DNA of 64,000 nucleotides from Staphylococcus delphini (GTDB lineage Bacteria > Bacillota > Bacilli > Staphylococcales > Staphylococcaceae), in assembly GCF_900636325.1 (NCBI RefSeq), contig NZ_LR134263.1, positions 1,860,001 to 1,924,000 of the forward strand, read 5' to 3'. A model generated the notes under the pieces. The model was not told the origin of the DNA, searched no databases, and was given only the letters and a program-made list of their open reading frames with translations. Each line of letters begins with the position of its first letter. Position 1 is the stretch's first letter. The translations under genes were made by a program, and so were the position numbers. Below, in pieces: positions 31,029 through 41,646 of this stretch.

Positions 31029-31539
31029 ACTTTTTGTCCTTTCTGTTAGTCACTGATATATTATAACACGATAAATTTTAACTATGTAATGATTTCATGA
31101 TAACTCCATTTGAAATACACGCTAGGATTGATAGCGAAACAGTGTTGGATCGTTTAGAAAGGATAGGTTTAAGTAGTATAATTTGTAATATTTCGTCATA
31201 TGACATATATAGACACAAACATTAATTGCTCATTTCGAAAACATTGCTGTTTTGATATTATTCAAGTTACAATCACAAACTTGCTTAACGATATCTCTTA
31301 TTTTTTTAACTTCGATGACTTCCCTTTGGTCTCCCTTTCCCAGGGACTTGCCTCAACTAAATTTGGCTTGATTGTGACGCACACTTGAAGGAAGCCAAAT
31401 TGGATTTTCAGCTGCGTCTGATCCCTCGGGAGTGTCGACCAGGTCCGTCATCTGCTTTCAGTAGTGGTTTCAAACACCGGTGTAACTGTCGAATTTCAAT
31501 AATGGATAGTGGCTGTACGATCTTGTTGTCTTAAGTACT

Positions 31540-31850
31540 GTTGCCAATTTTATTGTGCCATTGTCCCCTAGGTTGCAAGAACTGACCGAGACTCCTGAAG
31601 TATGAATCAAAGTCTTAAATATGATTTCTGATATTTAACAATGGCTCCCGTTTATCGCAGTAGCTGTCTGACTTCTCTATATGCTCACTTTTGAGTAGTC
31701 TAGTCAGTCTTACTGGTCACTACGAAATCTTGTTACATATGAGATTTCTGTACTGCTCCCAAAATCCACCAAAGCTTCTATCAGTGTTAAAGTTCAATCA
31801 AAGCCTTTGTTAGTTGAAGGATCAACCTAAGAACGCGAGGACTAGTTCAG
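31540..31850. repeat. Degenerate copy of the long dispersed repeat
   Basis: It shares GCAGTAGCTGTCTGACTTCT, AGTCTAGTCAG, the block ATGAGATTTCTGTACTGCTC and CCCAAAATCCA with 17262-17892 in the same orientation, but has diverged and its internal hairpin carries mismatches. It lies in the 31029-31968 gap, in which I see no supportable gene; a 62-codon frame at 31200-31388 has no ribosome-binding site. Confidence 0.65.
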
Positions 31851-31905
31851 TAATCTAAAGTACTCTGCATACCGATTCGGAGTAAACTAAAATTTAAAAC
31901 AACAG

Positions 31906-31946
31906 AAAAAAGGCAACATCAGCACTGTATAGCGCTAACATTGCCT
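31906..31946 (-). terminator. ileS terminator
   Basis: On the minus strand GGCAATGTTAGC pairs with GCTGATGTTGCC and is followed by a T-run, 23 bp after the ileS stop. Confidence 0.85.
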
Positions 31947-31968
31947 CATCCAACATATCATTCCATTA

Positions 31969-34716
31969 CTACACTAACGTTTTCACGACTTCTTGACAGC
32001 GTGGACATAAATCATCTAATTCACCCACACTACCTAATGATTCGCTGTAATTCCAACAACGCGCACATTTCTCTCCATCAGCTTTTGCGATTTCGATTGT
32101 ACCGTGTTGATATGCTTCACCTTGTGCCTCTACAACTAATTCAACTTGAGATACGATAAACAATTGATGTAAATCGTTAAAGCCTTCTAAAAATGCAAGC
32201 GTATCAAATGATGGACTGTTACCGATTTTGACTTTAGCTTCTAAAGATTTACCGATAACTTTTTCATTTCTTGCCGCTTCTAATGCACGGTTCACATCAT
32301 CACGTAATGCCATGAATGTGTTCCATTTATCTAATAACGGTTGGTCTACATCTTCTTTAGCCGGCATATGAGTTAAATGAACACTTTCTTCGTCCACTTG
32401 TTCGATATGTGACCAAACTTCTTCAGCAGTGTGCGGAATGATTGGCGCAAGTAATTTAGTCATGTTTACTAAGATTTCGAACAATACTGTTTGCATGCTA
32501 CGACGTTTATGCGCATTTTTTTCTTCAATATAAAGAATATCTTTACCATAATCTAAATAGAAGTTACTTAATTCAACATTGATAAAGTTTTGAACTTCTT
32601 GGTAAATATTTAAATAATCGAATGATTCGTAATGATCTAACGTACTCGCTGTAAATTCACGTAAGCGATTTAAGATGTAGCGGTCCACTTCTAATAATTC
32701 TGCTTCAGCAATTCGGTCTGTTGCTGGGTTGTAGTCGTTAATGTTACCTAATAAGAAACGTAAAGTGTTACGGATTTTACGGTATACGTCAGCAACTTGA
32801 TTTAAAATTTCGTCTGAGATACGGACGTCAGCAAGGTAGTCCACTGAGCTCACCCATAAACGTGCAATGTCGGCACCTTTTTGTTTCACAATCGTATCAG
32901 GCACGATGACGTTACCTAACGATTTACTCATTTTCTTACCTTCTCCGTCCATGACGAAACCGTGTGACAATAACATTTTGTATGGTGAACGGCCGCGCGT
33001 CGCAACGGATGTTGTAATTGAAGAGTTGAACCAACCACGATATTGGTCACTTCCTTCAAGATACATATCTGCTGGGAAACTTAACTCTGGACGTGTTTCA
33101 AGGACACCGCGATGTGATGAACCTGAGTCGAACCATACGTCCATAATGTCTTGTTCTTTTGTAAATTCACCGTTCGGGCTACCTGGGTGTGTAAAGCCTT
33201 CTGGTAATAAGTCTTTCGCGTCACGTTCGAACCAAATGTTAGAGCCGTGTTGTTCGAATAAATCTGCCACGTGATAAACAGTTTCTTTCGTCATAATAAT
33301 GTCGCCATTTTCAGCATAGAATACTGGTAATGGTACACCCCAGACACGTTGACGCGAAATCACCCATTCGCCACGGTCACGAATCATGTTGTAAATACGT
33401 GTTTTACCCCAGTCAACTTTGAATTTTGTATCTTCAATCGCATCTAAAATGTCTTGGCGCACTTTAGAAATCGACGCAAACCATTGTGGTGTCGCTCTGA
33501 AAATAACTGGTTTTTTCGTACGCCAGTCATGTGGATAGCTGTGCGTAATAAAGTCTAATTTGAGTAACGCACCTTTTTCAGTTAACAATTCTGTAACGGC
33601 TTGGTTGGCTTTATCATAAAACATACCTTCAAACGGGCCACCTTCAGCAGTGAAAACCCCTTTATCATCCAATGGGCTAATGACTTCTAAACCATATTTT
33701 TGACCTACGATAAAGTCATCTTCACCGTGTCCGGGCGCTGTATGCACACAACCTGTACCGGCATCTGTTGTAACATGTTCACCATTGATGATTAATGAAA
33801 TACGATCAATAAATGGATGTTGTGCTTCGATATATTCTAATTCTGAACCTTTGAAATCTTTTTCGCGAATAACGGCTTCTTTATCCCAACCTAATTGTTC
33901 AGCAACTGCATCAACTAATGCTTCAGCGATAATGTAACGTGTGCCGTCCACATTCATTTGAACATATGTCAATTCAGGATGTACGGTAATGGCTACGTTT
34001 GACGGTAATGTCCAAGGTGTTGTAGTCCAAATGATAAACTTCGCATCATCCGCAACGATACCTTTACTGTCTTTCACGTCAAAAGCAACATAAATTGAAG
34101 CTGAACGTTTGTCGTGATATTCGATTTCTGCCTCTGCTAATGACGATTCACTTGAAGGTGACCAGTATACCGGCTTTTTCCCTTTGTAAATTAAACCTTT
34201 GTCGGCCATTTCACCAAATAAGCGAATTTGTGCTGCTTCGTATTCAGGTTTTAATGTAATGTATGGGTTGTCAAAATCGCCGTTAACCCCTAAACGTAAG
34301 AAGTCTTTTTTCTGAATGTCGATTTGTTCCATCGCAAAAGCCTGACATTTATCACGAAATTCCGCAGTTGTCATTTCTTTACGTTTAACGCCTTTTTTCG
34401 TTAACGCTTGCTCAATCGGTAAACCGTGTGTATCCCAACCTGGAACATAAGGGGTATAAAACCCTTGCATCGTTTTATAGCGGTTGATAAAGTCTTTCAA
34501 AATTTTATTCAACGCATGTCCCATATGTAAGCTACCGTTTGCGTATGGCGGACCATCATGCAAAATAAATGACGGTTGACCTTCATTTTTTTCTAACATT
34601 TTGCGGTATAAATCCTTCTCTTTCCACTCTTGTTGAATTTGTGGTTCCTTCGTCGGAAGTCCTCCGCGCATTGGGAATTTTGTTTTTGGCATGAGTAACG
34701 TATCTTTATATTCCAT
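31969..34716 (-). CDS. ileS: Isoleucyl-tRNA synthetase
   Basis: The 915-residue class I synthetase shows the HIGH motif as HMGH in [12 protein letters not shown], the KMSKS motif in [10 protein letters not shown], the CP1 editing insert with [10 protein letters not shown] and [14 protein letters not shown], and a C-terminal zinc finger CARCW...CPRC. It is the chromosomal, mupirocin-sensitive type by overall form. It is preceded by an isoleucine T-box. Confidence 0.97.
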   Translation of the reverse strand: MEYKDTLLMPKTKFPMRGGLPTKEPQIQQEWKEKDLYRKMLEKNEGQPSFILHDGPPYANGSLHMGHALNKILKDFINRYKTMQGFYTPYVPGWDTHGLPIEQALTKKGVKRKEMTTAEFRDKCQAFAMEQIDIQKKDFLRLGVNGDFDNPYITLKPEYEAAQIRLFGEMADKGLIYKGKKPVYWSPSSESSLAEAEIEYHDKRSASIYVAFDVKDSKGIVADDAKFIIWTTTPWTLPSNVAITVHPELTYVQMNVDGTRYIIAEALVDAVAEQLGWDKEAVIREKDFKGSELEYIEAQHPFIDRISLIINGEHVTTDAGTGCVHTAPGHGEDDFIVGQKYGLEVISPLDDKGVFTAEGGPFEGMFYDKANQAVTELLTEKGALLKLDFITHSYPHDWRTKKPVIFRATPQWFASISKVRQDILDAIEDTKFKVDWGKTRIYNMIRDRGEWVISRQRVWGVPLPVFYAENGDIIMTKETVYHVADLFEQHGSNIWFERDAKDLLPEGFTHPGSPNGEFTKEQDIMDVWFDSGSSHRGVLETRPELSFPADMYLEGSDQYRGWFNSSITTSVATRGRSPYKMLLSHGFVMDGEGKKMSKSLGNVIVPDTIVKQKGADIARLWVSSVDYLADVRISDEILNQVADVYRKIRNTLRFLLGNINDYNPATDRIAEAELLEVDRYILNRLREFTASTLDHYESFDYLNIYQEVQNFINVELSNFYLDYGKDILYIEEKNAHKRRSMQTVLFEILVNMTKLLAPIIPHTAEEVWSHIEQVDEESVHLTHMPAKEDVDQPLLDKWNTFMALRDDVNRALEAARNEKVIGKSLEAKVKIGNSPSFDTLAFLEGFNDLHQLFIVSQVELVVEAQGEAYQHGTIEIAKADGEKCARCWNYSESLGSVGELDDLCPRCQEVVKTLV

Positions 34717-34735
34717 TTTAAACTACACTCCTTTA

Positions 34736-34912
34736 ACTGAAAAAGAACTCTAAGCTCAGATATTCAGGGACGGACATGCCGCGGTACCACCCTGCTTAAC
34801 TCAGCTTAGAGTTCTCTCATTGATTTTAATATGACACGGCGAATCAGTGATATAAAATAAGGTCATCTGTTAGGCTCTCACCGCTTCCTAACTCGCTGTA
34901 TGGATGATTATC
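34736..34912 (-). promoter_or_regulatory. Isoleucine T-box riboswitch upstream of ileS
   Basis: On the minus strand the conserved T-box AGGGTGGTACCGCGG (about 34779-34793) lies inside a long terminator stem AACTCTAAGCTGAG / CTGAGCTTAGAGTT followed by T residues. An ATC in TATATCACTGA upstream is a plausible isoleucine specifier codon. Uncharged tRNA-Ile would stabilise the antiterminator and permit ileS transcription. Confidence 0.9.
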
Positions 34913-34916
34913 TCTT

Positions 34917-35516
34917 TTACTTGTCTGTTTCGCTTGATGATGTTTCGTTTGATTGTTCGTTCGCTTGTTCAGCTTGTTGTTTTTCTTGTGCTGTAATGTC
35001 TTGTTCATTTAAATGTTGAAAGTTTTCTTCTGTTACTTGTTGTGAATCTAAATCATAGTTCAACAAGTATTCCCAGTCATCACTTTTCAACAGGTCGAGT
35101 TGTGCTTCTACAAGCATTCTAAAACGTGAACGGAACACTTTAGATTGACGCTTCATATCTTCAGTTTGAAAAGATAAACGACGCGCTTTTTCTAAACCGT
35201 CATTCACAATTTGACTTGCTTCTGCTTGTGCTTTTTGAATGATTGCATCTCGCTCTTTTTGTGCTGCTGCTTTTGTTTCATCGGCAGCGCGTTGGGCACT
35301 GACAATCGCTTCACCGACTGATTTTTCAACCTCTTTAAATGATTGAATGTGTGCATCACGTTCTTCTAACACTTTTTCTAATTGTTTTTTATCTTCTTTT
35401 AAACGTTCGATTTCATGGCTTAACTGTTCTAAATATTGTTCTACTTCTGTAGGTTCGAAGCCATTTTTAATACGTGTGAACGATTTGTTTTTAATCTCGC
35501 TAGGTGTAAAAGCCAT
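34917..35516 (-). CDS. divIVA: Cell-division positioning protein DivIVA
   Basis: The 199-residue protein has the N-terminal membrane-curvature domain (MAFTPSEIKNKSFTRIKNG) and a coiled-coil body (about 30-155), followed by a low-complexity Gln/Glu/Ser tail. The start MAFTPSE at 35516 follows GGAGGAGG; a longer frame to 35540 adds only leader residues. It is last in the ylmH-divIVA pair, before ileS. Confidence 0.95.
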   Translation of the reverse strand: MAFTPSEIKNKSFTRIKNGFEPTEVEQYLEQLSHEIERLKEDKKQLEKVLEERDAHIQSFKEVEKSVGEAIVSAQRAADETKAAAQKERDAIIQKAQAEASQIVNDGLEKARRLSFQTEDMKRQSKVFRSRFRMLVEAQLDLLKSDDWEYLLNYDLDSQQVTEENFQHLNEQDITAQEKQQAEQANEQSNETSSSETDK

Positions 35517-35539
35517 TTCTTGCCCTCCTCCATCATACA

Positions 35540-36310
35540 CTATTTAAATAAAGTTTGATAGGTGATTCTTAATTTATCTTTCTTCGTACGATCACCAATT
35601 TCTGTAATTTTTGCACGACCGTATCCTTGAATGGACAACAAATCGCCTGCTTCAAGTTGAAAATCCGCTGCCTCAATGAGCGTATGGTTCACTTTGACAC
35701 GTTTACGCTGAATATGTGTCTTGGCAATTGTGCGTGACTTCCGAATCATTTCCTTTAATACGACATCGAGTCTTGTTGCGCTCACTGTTGCTTCATGCGT
35801 CTCCCAATACTCTTCTGATTGTATCATATCTTCAAATGGGATAACATTAAGTTTAATTGTTGCCCCTTTAATACGTGTTAATTCTAACATAATATATGAT
35901 TCTAATTGCTTTGTCAAAACAAATTGAATGCGTTCAGCTACGAGAATATCGCCGACTTGTTCACGTTCAATGCCAAGGGACATCAACGTTCCAAGCACGT
36001 GTTGATGCTGTAACGTCACAAACTTTGTCGGATAATCAATTTCAATTAAGGTCAATTCAAAGTCATCCCGCGTCGGTTCATAATAGCTTGGCGCAATGAC
36101 CGCACGACATCTCTCCGCATCACGTCCCCCATCAAATGCGACGTGCAAATCGTTGAAACTGCCGACAATCACTTCTAACATGTATTGTCCACGAGGATCT
36201 AAAAAATGAGTCAGTACAGGCGCATATTGTGTTTCAGCCTGGCGCACTTTATCTAATAAATAATCAATTTGTTCATGCTCTTCAGGTCTAAAATGTTGAT
36301 AAATATCCAT
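35540..36310 (-). CDS. ylmH: YlmH-family S4-domain RNA-binding protein
   Basis: The 256-residue protein starts MDIYQHFRPEEHEQIDYL and ends in an S4 domain (TRLDVVLKEMIRKSRTIAK, VKVNHTLIEAADFQLEAGD). AAGGAG lies seven bases before 36310; the longer frame to 36460 lacks a site. Bacillus YlmH takes part in rescue of stalled large subunits, which suits RqcH elsewhere in this window. It normally follows ylmG, but here the nan cassette separates them. Confidence 0.93.
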   Translation of the reverse strand: MDIYQHFRPEEHEQIDYLLDKVRQAETQYAPVLTHFLDPRGQYMLEVIVGSFNDLHVAFDGGRDAERCRAVIAPSYYEPTRDDFELTLIEIDYPTKFVTLQHQHVLGTLMSLGIEREQVGDILVAERIQFVLTKQLESYIMLELTRIKGATIKLNVIPFEDMIQSEEYWETHEATVSATRLDVVLKEMIRKSRTIAKTHIQRKRVKVNHTLIEAADFQLEAGDLLSIQGYGRAKITEIGDRTKKDKLRITYQTLFK

Positions 36311-36579
36311 GTATAAACTCCTTATTCGCTCAAACTTCAAAATAAAAGCAAGCATACATTGGACGTCCTTCTCCACATCATCATTGAATGGTGAAGCAAG
36401 ACGCAATACATACACGATAACTCTTTCAGTATACACGCCTTCGAAAAAACTATAAAGCACGACATAATCCCGATGTGCATGCAGAAATAGGAAAGGAGCT
36501 GAGGAAACTTAATGTCCCATCCCCCTTCCTCTTATGAATATAACAAGTGAGTATATTGCCCTGTAAAATGAATGGCGTG
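36311..36579. other. Intergenic junction between nan cassette and ylmH
   Basis: No gene is seen. A short ATGTCCCATCCC near 36512 matches the closing block of the dispersed repeat at 17262-17892, suggesting that a fragment of it marks this junction. Confidence 0.4.
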
Positions 36580-37716
36580 TCATGCCTTTTTCACATCACA
36601 CGATGATGGGACAGCTACAACTTCTGAAAGTTTGACTTTGCGATCCTCTTTCAGTGATAACGTGCACGCATCAGCTGTCGCAATCGATTCAAGGGCTGCC
36701 ACACCATTCGTCAACTTCACATAAGCGTCATCTATAGTGCCGCCTTGTAAAATATGGTGCAAATAAGCCATTTCTTTATCGATACATGTTTGTAACCATT
36801 GTGGCGTTCTGACACCAGGATGACCATATGCGATTGCGCCGTCCATGCCACGTCCTGTATAAATGGCTGTCCGTTCATCATCTTCCTGTTGCGTTTCATG
36901 AATTAAGAAATGTGACTCACCCTCACCTTTCACACGTAACGTGCCACCTGTATGATAAAGGTCTAATTTAATGGCGCCTAATGTCCCTTCAATCAAGACG
37001 TAATGCTCGCCCCAACGAAACGCATTGCCATATTCTAAAACTGCAAAGCGTTGATCTTCGTATTCTAAATTGATGAGTAACATATCATCTTCATCGCCAA
37101 ATTGTTCACCTTGATGATACACATTGCCACCGACCATCGTTACTTTGTCTGGGAGCCCACCCATCATAAATTGAATGCAATCCAGTTCATGAATGTGATG
37201 ATATAAATGGCCACCCGACAGATCGCGCAGTTTTTTCCATGAGACAGTGGGTTGTGGCTCTTCCCAACCTGTTCTTGCTGCATGACAGTACAACACTTTT
37301 CCAATTTTGCCTTCCATAATGAGTGCTTTCGCATGATGCACACCGTTGAAGAAATTCATAATGTGACCCGCCATAAACAGCACTTGGTTTTCTTCACACG
37401 CTGCGACCATCGCTTGACAATCTTCATAGTTTAACGCAATCGGCTTTTCACAAAAGACATGTTTACCGTGTTCAGCAGCTTTGACGACAGGTTCACGATG
37501 TAAATAACTCGGTGATGCGACAATGACACAATCGACATCATCACGAGACACAAGCGCATCCAAACTTTCACAATGATCTGCACCGAGTTCTGTCGCAATC
37601 GTTTCACCATGCTCTGGGTCATATATTGCTGTGACATGTGCATCAGCCATTTTTGCGAGTGAACGTGCCAAATCAGCACCAAAGTAACCCGCACCGACAA
37701 TGCCATAATTGACCAT
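36580..37716 (-). CDS. Gfo/Idh/MocA oxidoreductase, probable sialic-acid (2,7-anhydro-Neu5Ac) oxidoreductase
   Basis: The 378-residue protein has an N-terminal Rossmann domain (YGIVGAGYFGADLARSLAK), the catalytic-lysine motif CEKPIALNYED near residue 97, and GGHLYHHIHELDCIQFMMGG carrying conserved histidines. GAGGGGG precedes the start at 37716. It is the last gene of a cassette with YhcH, an SSS symporter and NanA. Oxidoreductases of this family in Ruminococcus gnavus (NanOx) and E. coli (YjhC) interconvert 2,7-anhydro-Neu5Ac and Neu5Ac using NAD. That role is inferred here from context. Confidence 0.75.
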   Translation of the reverse strand: MVNYGIVGAGYFGADLARSLAKMADAHVTAIYDPEHGETIATELGADHCESLDALVSRDDVDCVIVASPSYLHREPVVKAAEHGKHVFCEKPIALNYEDCQAMVAACEENQVLFMAGHIMNFFNGVHHAKALIMEGKIGKVLYCHAARTGWEEPQPTVSWKKLRDLSGGHLYHHIHELDCIQFMMGGLPDKVTMVGGNVYHQGEQFGDEDDMLLINLEYEDQRFAVLEYGNAFRWGEHYVLIEGTLGAIKLDLYHTGGTLRVKGEGESHFLIHETQQEDDERTAIYTGRGMDGAIAYGHPGVRTPQWLQTCIDKEMAYLHHILQGGTIDDAYVKLTNGVAALESIATADACTLSLKEDRKVKLSEVVAVPSSCDVKKA

Positions 37717-37742
37717 AGTTTCCCCCTCATTTTCCACTAGAA

Positions 37743-38198
37743 TTAATGATTTTCTAACACTTTAAATACGAGCTTTTTCACAGGTTGCGCGTTATTGCCA
37801 ATTTTCGGTTGATGTAAATCTTCTTCAAATGTAATCAACACATTCGACGGTGTCATATCCACCAATTGATATTGTTCACCTTTAAATAGCGCAAAATCAT
37901 CCGCCTCATTATAAGCTGATGTCTGTTCAGCAAATTGTGGTGACGTTACCGCAATTTTTTCTGTATTTTCTAGCACTAAATGAATGTCGATGTACTTTTG
38001 ATGATTTTCAAATTGTTGTCCGGGCACACCATCTGCCACATAAGACATACAATTCGCAAACACATTGTCCCCATCAATCTCCACTCTGCCAAGTTCAAGT
38101 GTCGTCAAATCCGTATTCTGGAGAAAATCTACAACTTTTCTGAAATGTGGATTCACCGCAATATATCTTTTCAAATCTTCACGTTCTGCAACAATCAT
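37743..38198 (-). CDS. nanQ: YhcH/YjgK/YiaL (DUF386) protein, probable sialic-acid anomerase
   Basis: The 151-residue cupin-fold protein shows ENHQKYIDIHLVLEN and the conserved DFALFKGEQYQLVDM and DLHQPKI. E. coli YhcH (NanQ) speeds anomer conversion of sialic acid between transport and lyase. I chose ATG 38198, with AGAGG eight bases upstream. It lies 26 bp from the oxidoreductase and 19 bp from the symporter gene. Confidence 0.85.
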   Translation of the reverse strand: MIVAEREDLKRYIAVNPHFRKVVDFLQNTDLTTLELGRVEIDGDNVFANCMSYVADGVPGQQFENHQKYIDIHLVLENTEKIAVTSPQFAEQTSAYNEADDFALFKGEQYQLVDMTPSNVLITFEEDLHQPKIGNNAQPVKKLVFKVLENH

Positions 38199-38217
38199 TC
38201 CGAACACCTCTCCTTAA

Positions 38218-39759
38218 TTAATGACGTTTTTCCCAACTCTTATCTGCAAGAATTTCAGGGATGTCATGAATCGTTGTAAATTGTGGTGCTGATGCTTTGT
38301 TTCCAGTTAATAATGACACAACGTAACCTACCACTAAAGACACACTGATTGAAATGAATGAATATGCCCAGTAATTGACTGCTTCTGGAGGTAACACATA
38401 TTTAATGCACACCATCACAATTGTCGCAACAATTAATGCCGCATAAGCCCCTTGTTTATTCGCTTTTTTAGTGACAAATCCTAAAATGAAAATACCACCA
38501 AGTAAGCCGAGTACGAGACCCATAAAGCCGTTGAACCATTCGTACGCGGATTTAATATCAGAATGTGCCATCACAATCGCCACTAAAATAGAAAAGATAC
38601 CAACTAGCAATGAAACGGTTTGCGCAATCCGTGTACGCATTTTATCAGACATTTCTTTCGCAACCACTTCTTGAATATCTAAAGTCCAAGATGTCGCTAC
38701 TGAGTTTAAACCTGTTGAAATCGTGGATTGAGCTGCTGCATAAATCGCGGCTAATATAATACCTGTCACCCCAACCGGTAACTGATATGCGATAAAGTAA
38801 ATAAAGATTTGATCTCGCGGAATCGCTTTTGTTGCTTCACTCACATTTTGAAGCTGGTAAAACACGTATAAACCTGTTCCAATTAAATAGAACACTGTCG
38901 CTACCCCTAATGATAACACACCGTTTGTGAACAACATTTTATTTAGCTTTTTAATATTTTGTGTTGTCGTAAAACGTTGTACTAAATCTTGAGAAGAAGC
39001 ATAAGATGAGAAGATTGTTAAACCTGAACCGAATACAATTAAGAAAATCGAGCCTGATAAAATGTTCGGATCAAACCATTTTTCGCTAGGTGCAATAAAT
39101 TTGCCGTGTGTCAGTTGTTCTGTAATCGCCCCCATACCGCCATCAATATCTTTAATCAATACGAATAAAGCGATAAGCGCACCAGCAGATAAAATGACTC
39201 CTTGAATAAAGTCTGTCCAAAGTACGGATTTCAACCCTCCAGTATATGAGTAAATAATTGCAATCACACCCATAAGAATGATCAAAATATTAATATTAAT
39301 ACCTGTTAATTTCGCCAACCCAATTGAGGGTAAATACATAATAATTGACATCCGTCCGAGTTGATAAATGATAAACAATAACGCTGAAATCACCCGTAAC
39401 GATTTTGCTTCAAAACGTCGCTCAAGATAATCATAAGCCGTATCGATATCCATGCGTGCAAAAATTGGAAGCACATATTTAATCGCTAATGGAATCGCAA
39501 TGAGCATCCCTAACTGCGCAAACCATAAAATCCAACTGCCTGCATAAGAGTTCCCTGCAAGCCCTAAAAATGAAATAGGACTTAACATCGTCGCAAAAAT
39601 AGATACTGACGTCACATACCACGGGACCGAGCCATCCCCTTTAAAGAATTCTTTCCCTGACATTTCTTTTTTCGAGAAGTAGAGCCCTGCTACTAAAACA
39701 GCGAGTAAGTAAACAATTAACACTATTAAATCTACTAATGTAAAACCAGTCGTATTCAT
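38218..39759 (-). CDS. nanT: Sodium:solute symporter, probable sialic-acid transporter
   Basis: The 513-residue protein has about 13 membrane segments and SSS-family signatures (VPWYVTSVSIFATMLSPISF and TGGLKSVLWTDFIQG). SSS transporters carry sialic acid in staphylococci and other bacteria. AAGGAG lies eight bases before ATG 39759. Its place between nanA and nanQ supports the substrate. Transport of 2,7-anhydro-Neu5Ac is also possible. Confidence 0.85.
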   Translation of the reverse strand: MNTTGFTLVDLIVLIVYLLAVLVAGLYFSKKEMSGKEFFKGDGSVPWYVTSVSIFATMLSPISFLGLAGNSYAGSWILWFAQLGMLIAIPLAIKYVLPIFARMDIDTAYDYLERRFEAKSLRVISALLFIIYQLGRMSIIMYLPSIGLAKLTGININILIILMGVIAIIYSYTGGLKSVLWTDFIQGVILSAGALIALFVLIKDIDGGMGAITEQLTHGKFIAPSEKWFDPNILSGSIFLIVFGSGLTIFSSYASSQDLVQRFTTTQNIKKLNKMLFTNGVLSLGVATVFYLIGTGLYVFYQLQNVSEATKAIPRDQIFIYFIAYQLPVGVTGIILAAIYAAAQSTISTGLNSVATSWTLDIQEVVAKEMSDKMRTRIAQTVSLLVGIFSILVAIVMAHSDIKSAYEWFNGFMGLVLGLLGGIFILGFVTKKANKQGAYAALIVATIVMVCIKYVLPPEAVNYWAYSFISISVSLVVGYVVSLLTGNKASAPQFTTIHDIPEILADKSWEKRH

Positions 39760-39785
39760 TTTCAACACTCCTTTATGATCGTTCA

Positions 39786-40709
39786 CTAAGATGCAAGAAA
39801 TCGTTGTCTTGTCACGTCAATCATGTCAGCTGCTTGTTGTGCAATGACTTTATCTTCTTCTGTCAATGGTTCTAACGGTGCACGCACTGAGCCTAAATCT
39901 ACATTTTCATTGATTCTGAGCACTTCTTTTGCGACTGCGTACATATTGCCATGTCCAGACACTAATTTTGAAATGATGTCATTAATCATAAACTGAAGTG
40001 CTTGTGCTTGCGCCATATCTTGATCAATGATGAGTTGATTCAATTTCACAAACAAGTCTGGCATCACACCATATGTACCGCCAATGCCAGCTTGCGCGCC
40101 CATCGTGCGACCACCGACAAATTGTTCGTCTGGACCGTTAAATACGATATAGTCCTCACCCGTAGCCGCCACAAACGTTTGAATGTCTTGTACAGGCATA
40201 GAAGAGTTTTTCACGCCAATCACACGAGGGTTTTTACGCATCGCCGCATACAACTGATTCGTCAGCGCAACACCCGCTAATTGTGGAATATTGTAAATCA
40301 CAAAATCTGTATTCGGTGCCGCTTCACTGATCGTATTCCAATACTTTTCGATTGAATATTCTGGTAATTTAAAGTAAATCGGTGGAATCGCCGCAATCGC
40401 ATCGACACCGAGTTGTTCAGAATGCGCCGCTAAAATCGCACTCTCTTTGGTGTTGTTACACGCGACATGGTTAATCACGGTGATTTTACCTTTCGCGACA
40501 TCCATCACTGCCTCAATAATTTGTTTACGTTCTTCAGTAGTTAGATAAATACATTCCCCTGAAGAACCATTGACATAAAGGCCTTTTACACCTTTTTCAA
40601 TTAAATATTTCACTTGTTGGCGTACGCGTTCTTGACTGACTTCTCCATTTTCGTCGTAGCATGCGTAAAATGCCGGAATAATACCTTCATACTTTGTTAA
40701 ATCTCTCAT
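39786..40709 (-). CDS. nanA: N-acetylneuraminate lyase
   Basis: The 307-residue TIM-barrel aldolase splits N-acetylneuraminate into N-acetylmannosamine and pyruvate. It shows the pyruvate-binding GSSGE motif (48-52), Y139 in FVIYNIP and the Schiff-base lysine K167 in VIGVKNSS. I chose ATG 40709 (AGGAG seven bases upstream). It is the first gene of the cassette. The later pathway genes nanE and nanK are not in this window and must be elsewhere. Confidence 0.92.
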   Translation of the reverse strand: MRDLTKYEGIIPAFYACYDENGEVSQERVRQQVKYLIEKGVKGLYVNGSSGECIYLTTEERKQIIEAVMDVAKGKITVINHVACNNTKESAILAAHSEQLGVDAIAAIPPIYFKLPEYSIEKYWNTISEAAPNTDFVIYNIPQLAGVALTNQLYAAMRKNPRVIGVKNSSMPVQDIQTFVAATGEDYIVFNGPDEQFVGGRTMGAQAGIGGTYGVMPDLFVKLNQLIIDQDMAQAQALQFMINDIISKLVSGHGNMYAVAKEVLRINENVDLGSVRAPLEPLTEEDKVIAQQAADMIDVTRQRFLAS

Positions 40710-40763
40710 ATTCATTCTCCTCTCCACAATCATTCACGCTAATCTCGTCACATTATTTATATA

Positions 40764-40792
40764 GATATTTTATTGCGCAATGCTTATAAAAC
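40764..40792 (-). promoter_or_regulatory. nanA promoter with palindromic operator candidate
   Basis: The perfect palindrome ATTGCGCAAT (40772-40781) lies in the nanR-nanA gap and contains a TTGCGC that could serve as -35. A downstream AATAAT at 17-bp spacing could be the -10. An RpiR-type NanR could bind here. Confidence 0.4.
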
Positions 40793-40820
40793 GATGTGCA
40801 TCCCCTTTTTGATTTGAACA

Positions 40821-41630
40821 TTATGCCTCTTTATCAATAATGGTTTGATCGTAGTACTTCCGCCTTTGAGGGTCCTCCAAATAGTAAGAAAACAAACAAT
40901 CTGTCATGAGTAATATAGGAAATTGTGGTGAAATTATATTTCCATATGCTAAATTTTTATTCGCCGCCAAAAGTAATATTTCATCACACATTAACTCATG
41001 CTCTGTAAGATTTTTTGTCGTCATAAGTACTGTACTAGCCCCTCTTTTGTGAGCTGATGTCAATGCAGTAAGTACTGCCCCCGTTTTCCCTGAAATTGAA
41101 GCACCAATCACGAGACATGACGCATCGACTAACAAATTATTCCAGACGAACATGTCATTATCTTCAATCACTTCGCAAATAATGCCGAGTCTCATAAATC
41201 TCATTTTCATTTCTTTTAATGCTAGTGCCGAACTTCCCTTTCCATAAAGGTACACGCGCTCAGCTCGATCGATCATCTCTTTAATATGTTCTAACTGGTT
41301 TTCATTAATAATTGAATAATTTTTACGAAGCATCTCTTCATAATCAAACAAAACTTTTTGTGTTAAGTCTTTGTATGCAAGAATATCCTCTTTTTCACGC
41401 ATCATTTCTCTATAATGAAACAAAAATTCTCTAAAACCCGTGAAACCACACTTTTTTGCAAACCGTGTCAATGTCGCTTTAGACACATGCAGTTGGTGGC
41501 TAAACATCTCAGACGATAAATCCTCAACAGTCACTTGTTTCAGAAAAAATTGTGCGACCTCTTTTTCTGTCGTTGTCATATTTTCAAGATTTGATTCAAT
41601 CATCGGAACGAGTACTTTATAAAACCTCAT
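40821..41630 (-). CDS. nanR: RpiR-family sialic-acid regulator
   Basis: The 269-residue protein has an N-terminal helix-turn-helix (SSEMFSHQLHVSKATLTRFAKKCGF, about 39-64) and a C-terminal SIS sugar-phosphate-binding domain (YLYGKGSSALALKEM, VIGASISGKTGAVLTAL). In S. aureus NanR is an RpiR repressor relieved by N-acetylmannosamine-6-phosphate, and the same is likely here. It is transcribed just ahead of nanA in the same direction, with its own promoter and a cre site. Confidence 0.88.
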   Translation of the reverse strand: MRFYKVLVPMIESNLENMTTTEKEVAQFFLKQVTVEDLSSEMFSHQLHVSKATLTRFAKKCGFTGFREFLFHYREMMREKEDILAYKDLTQKVLFDYEEMLRKNYSIINENQLEHIKEMIDRAERVYLYGKGSSALALKEMKMRFMRLGIICEVIEDNDMFVWNNLLVDASCLVIGASISGKTGAVLTALTSAHKRGASTVLMTTKNLTEHELMCDEILLLAANKNLAYGNIISPQFPILLMTDCLFSYYLEDPQRRKYYDQTIIDKEA

Positions 41631-41646
41631 TGTTCACACCTCGTTG

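Noticed and set aside
31200..31388. 62-codon frame in the lspA-ileS gap
   Set aside because: It has no start signals or recognisable motif.
35516..36460. Longer start for ylmH at 36460
   Set aside because: The first 50 codons lack a ribosome-binding site and family similarity; AAGGAG supports 36310.
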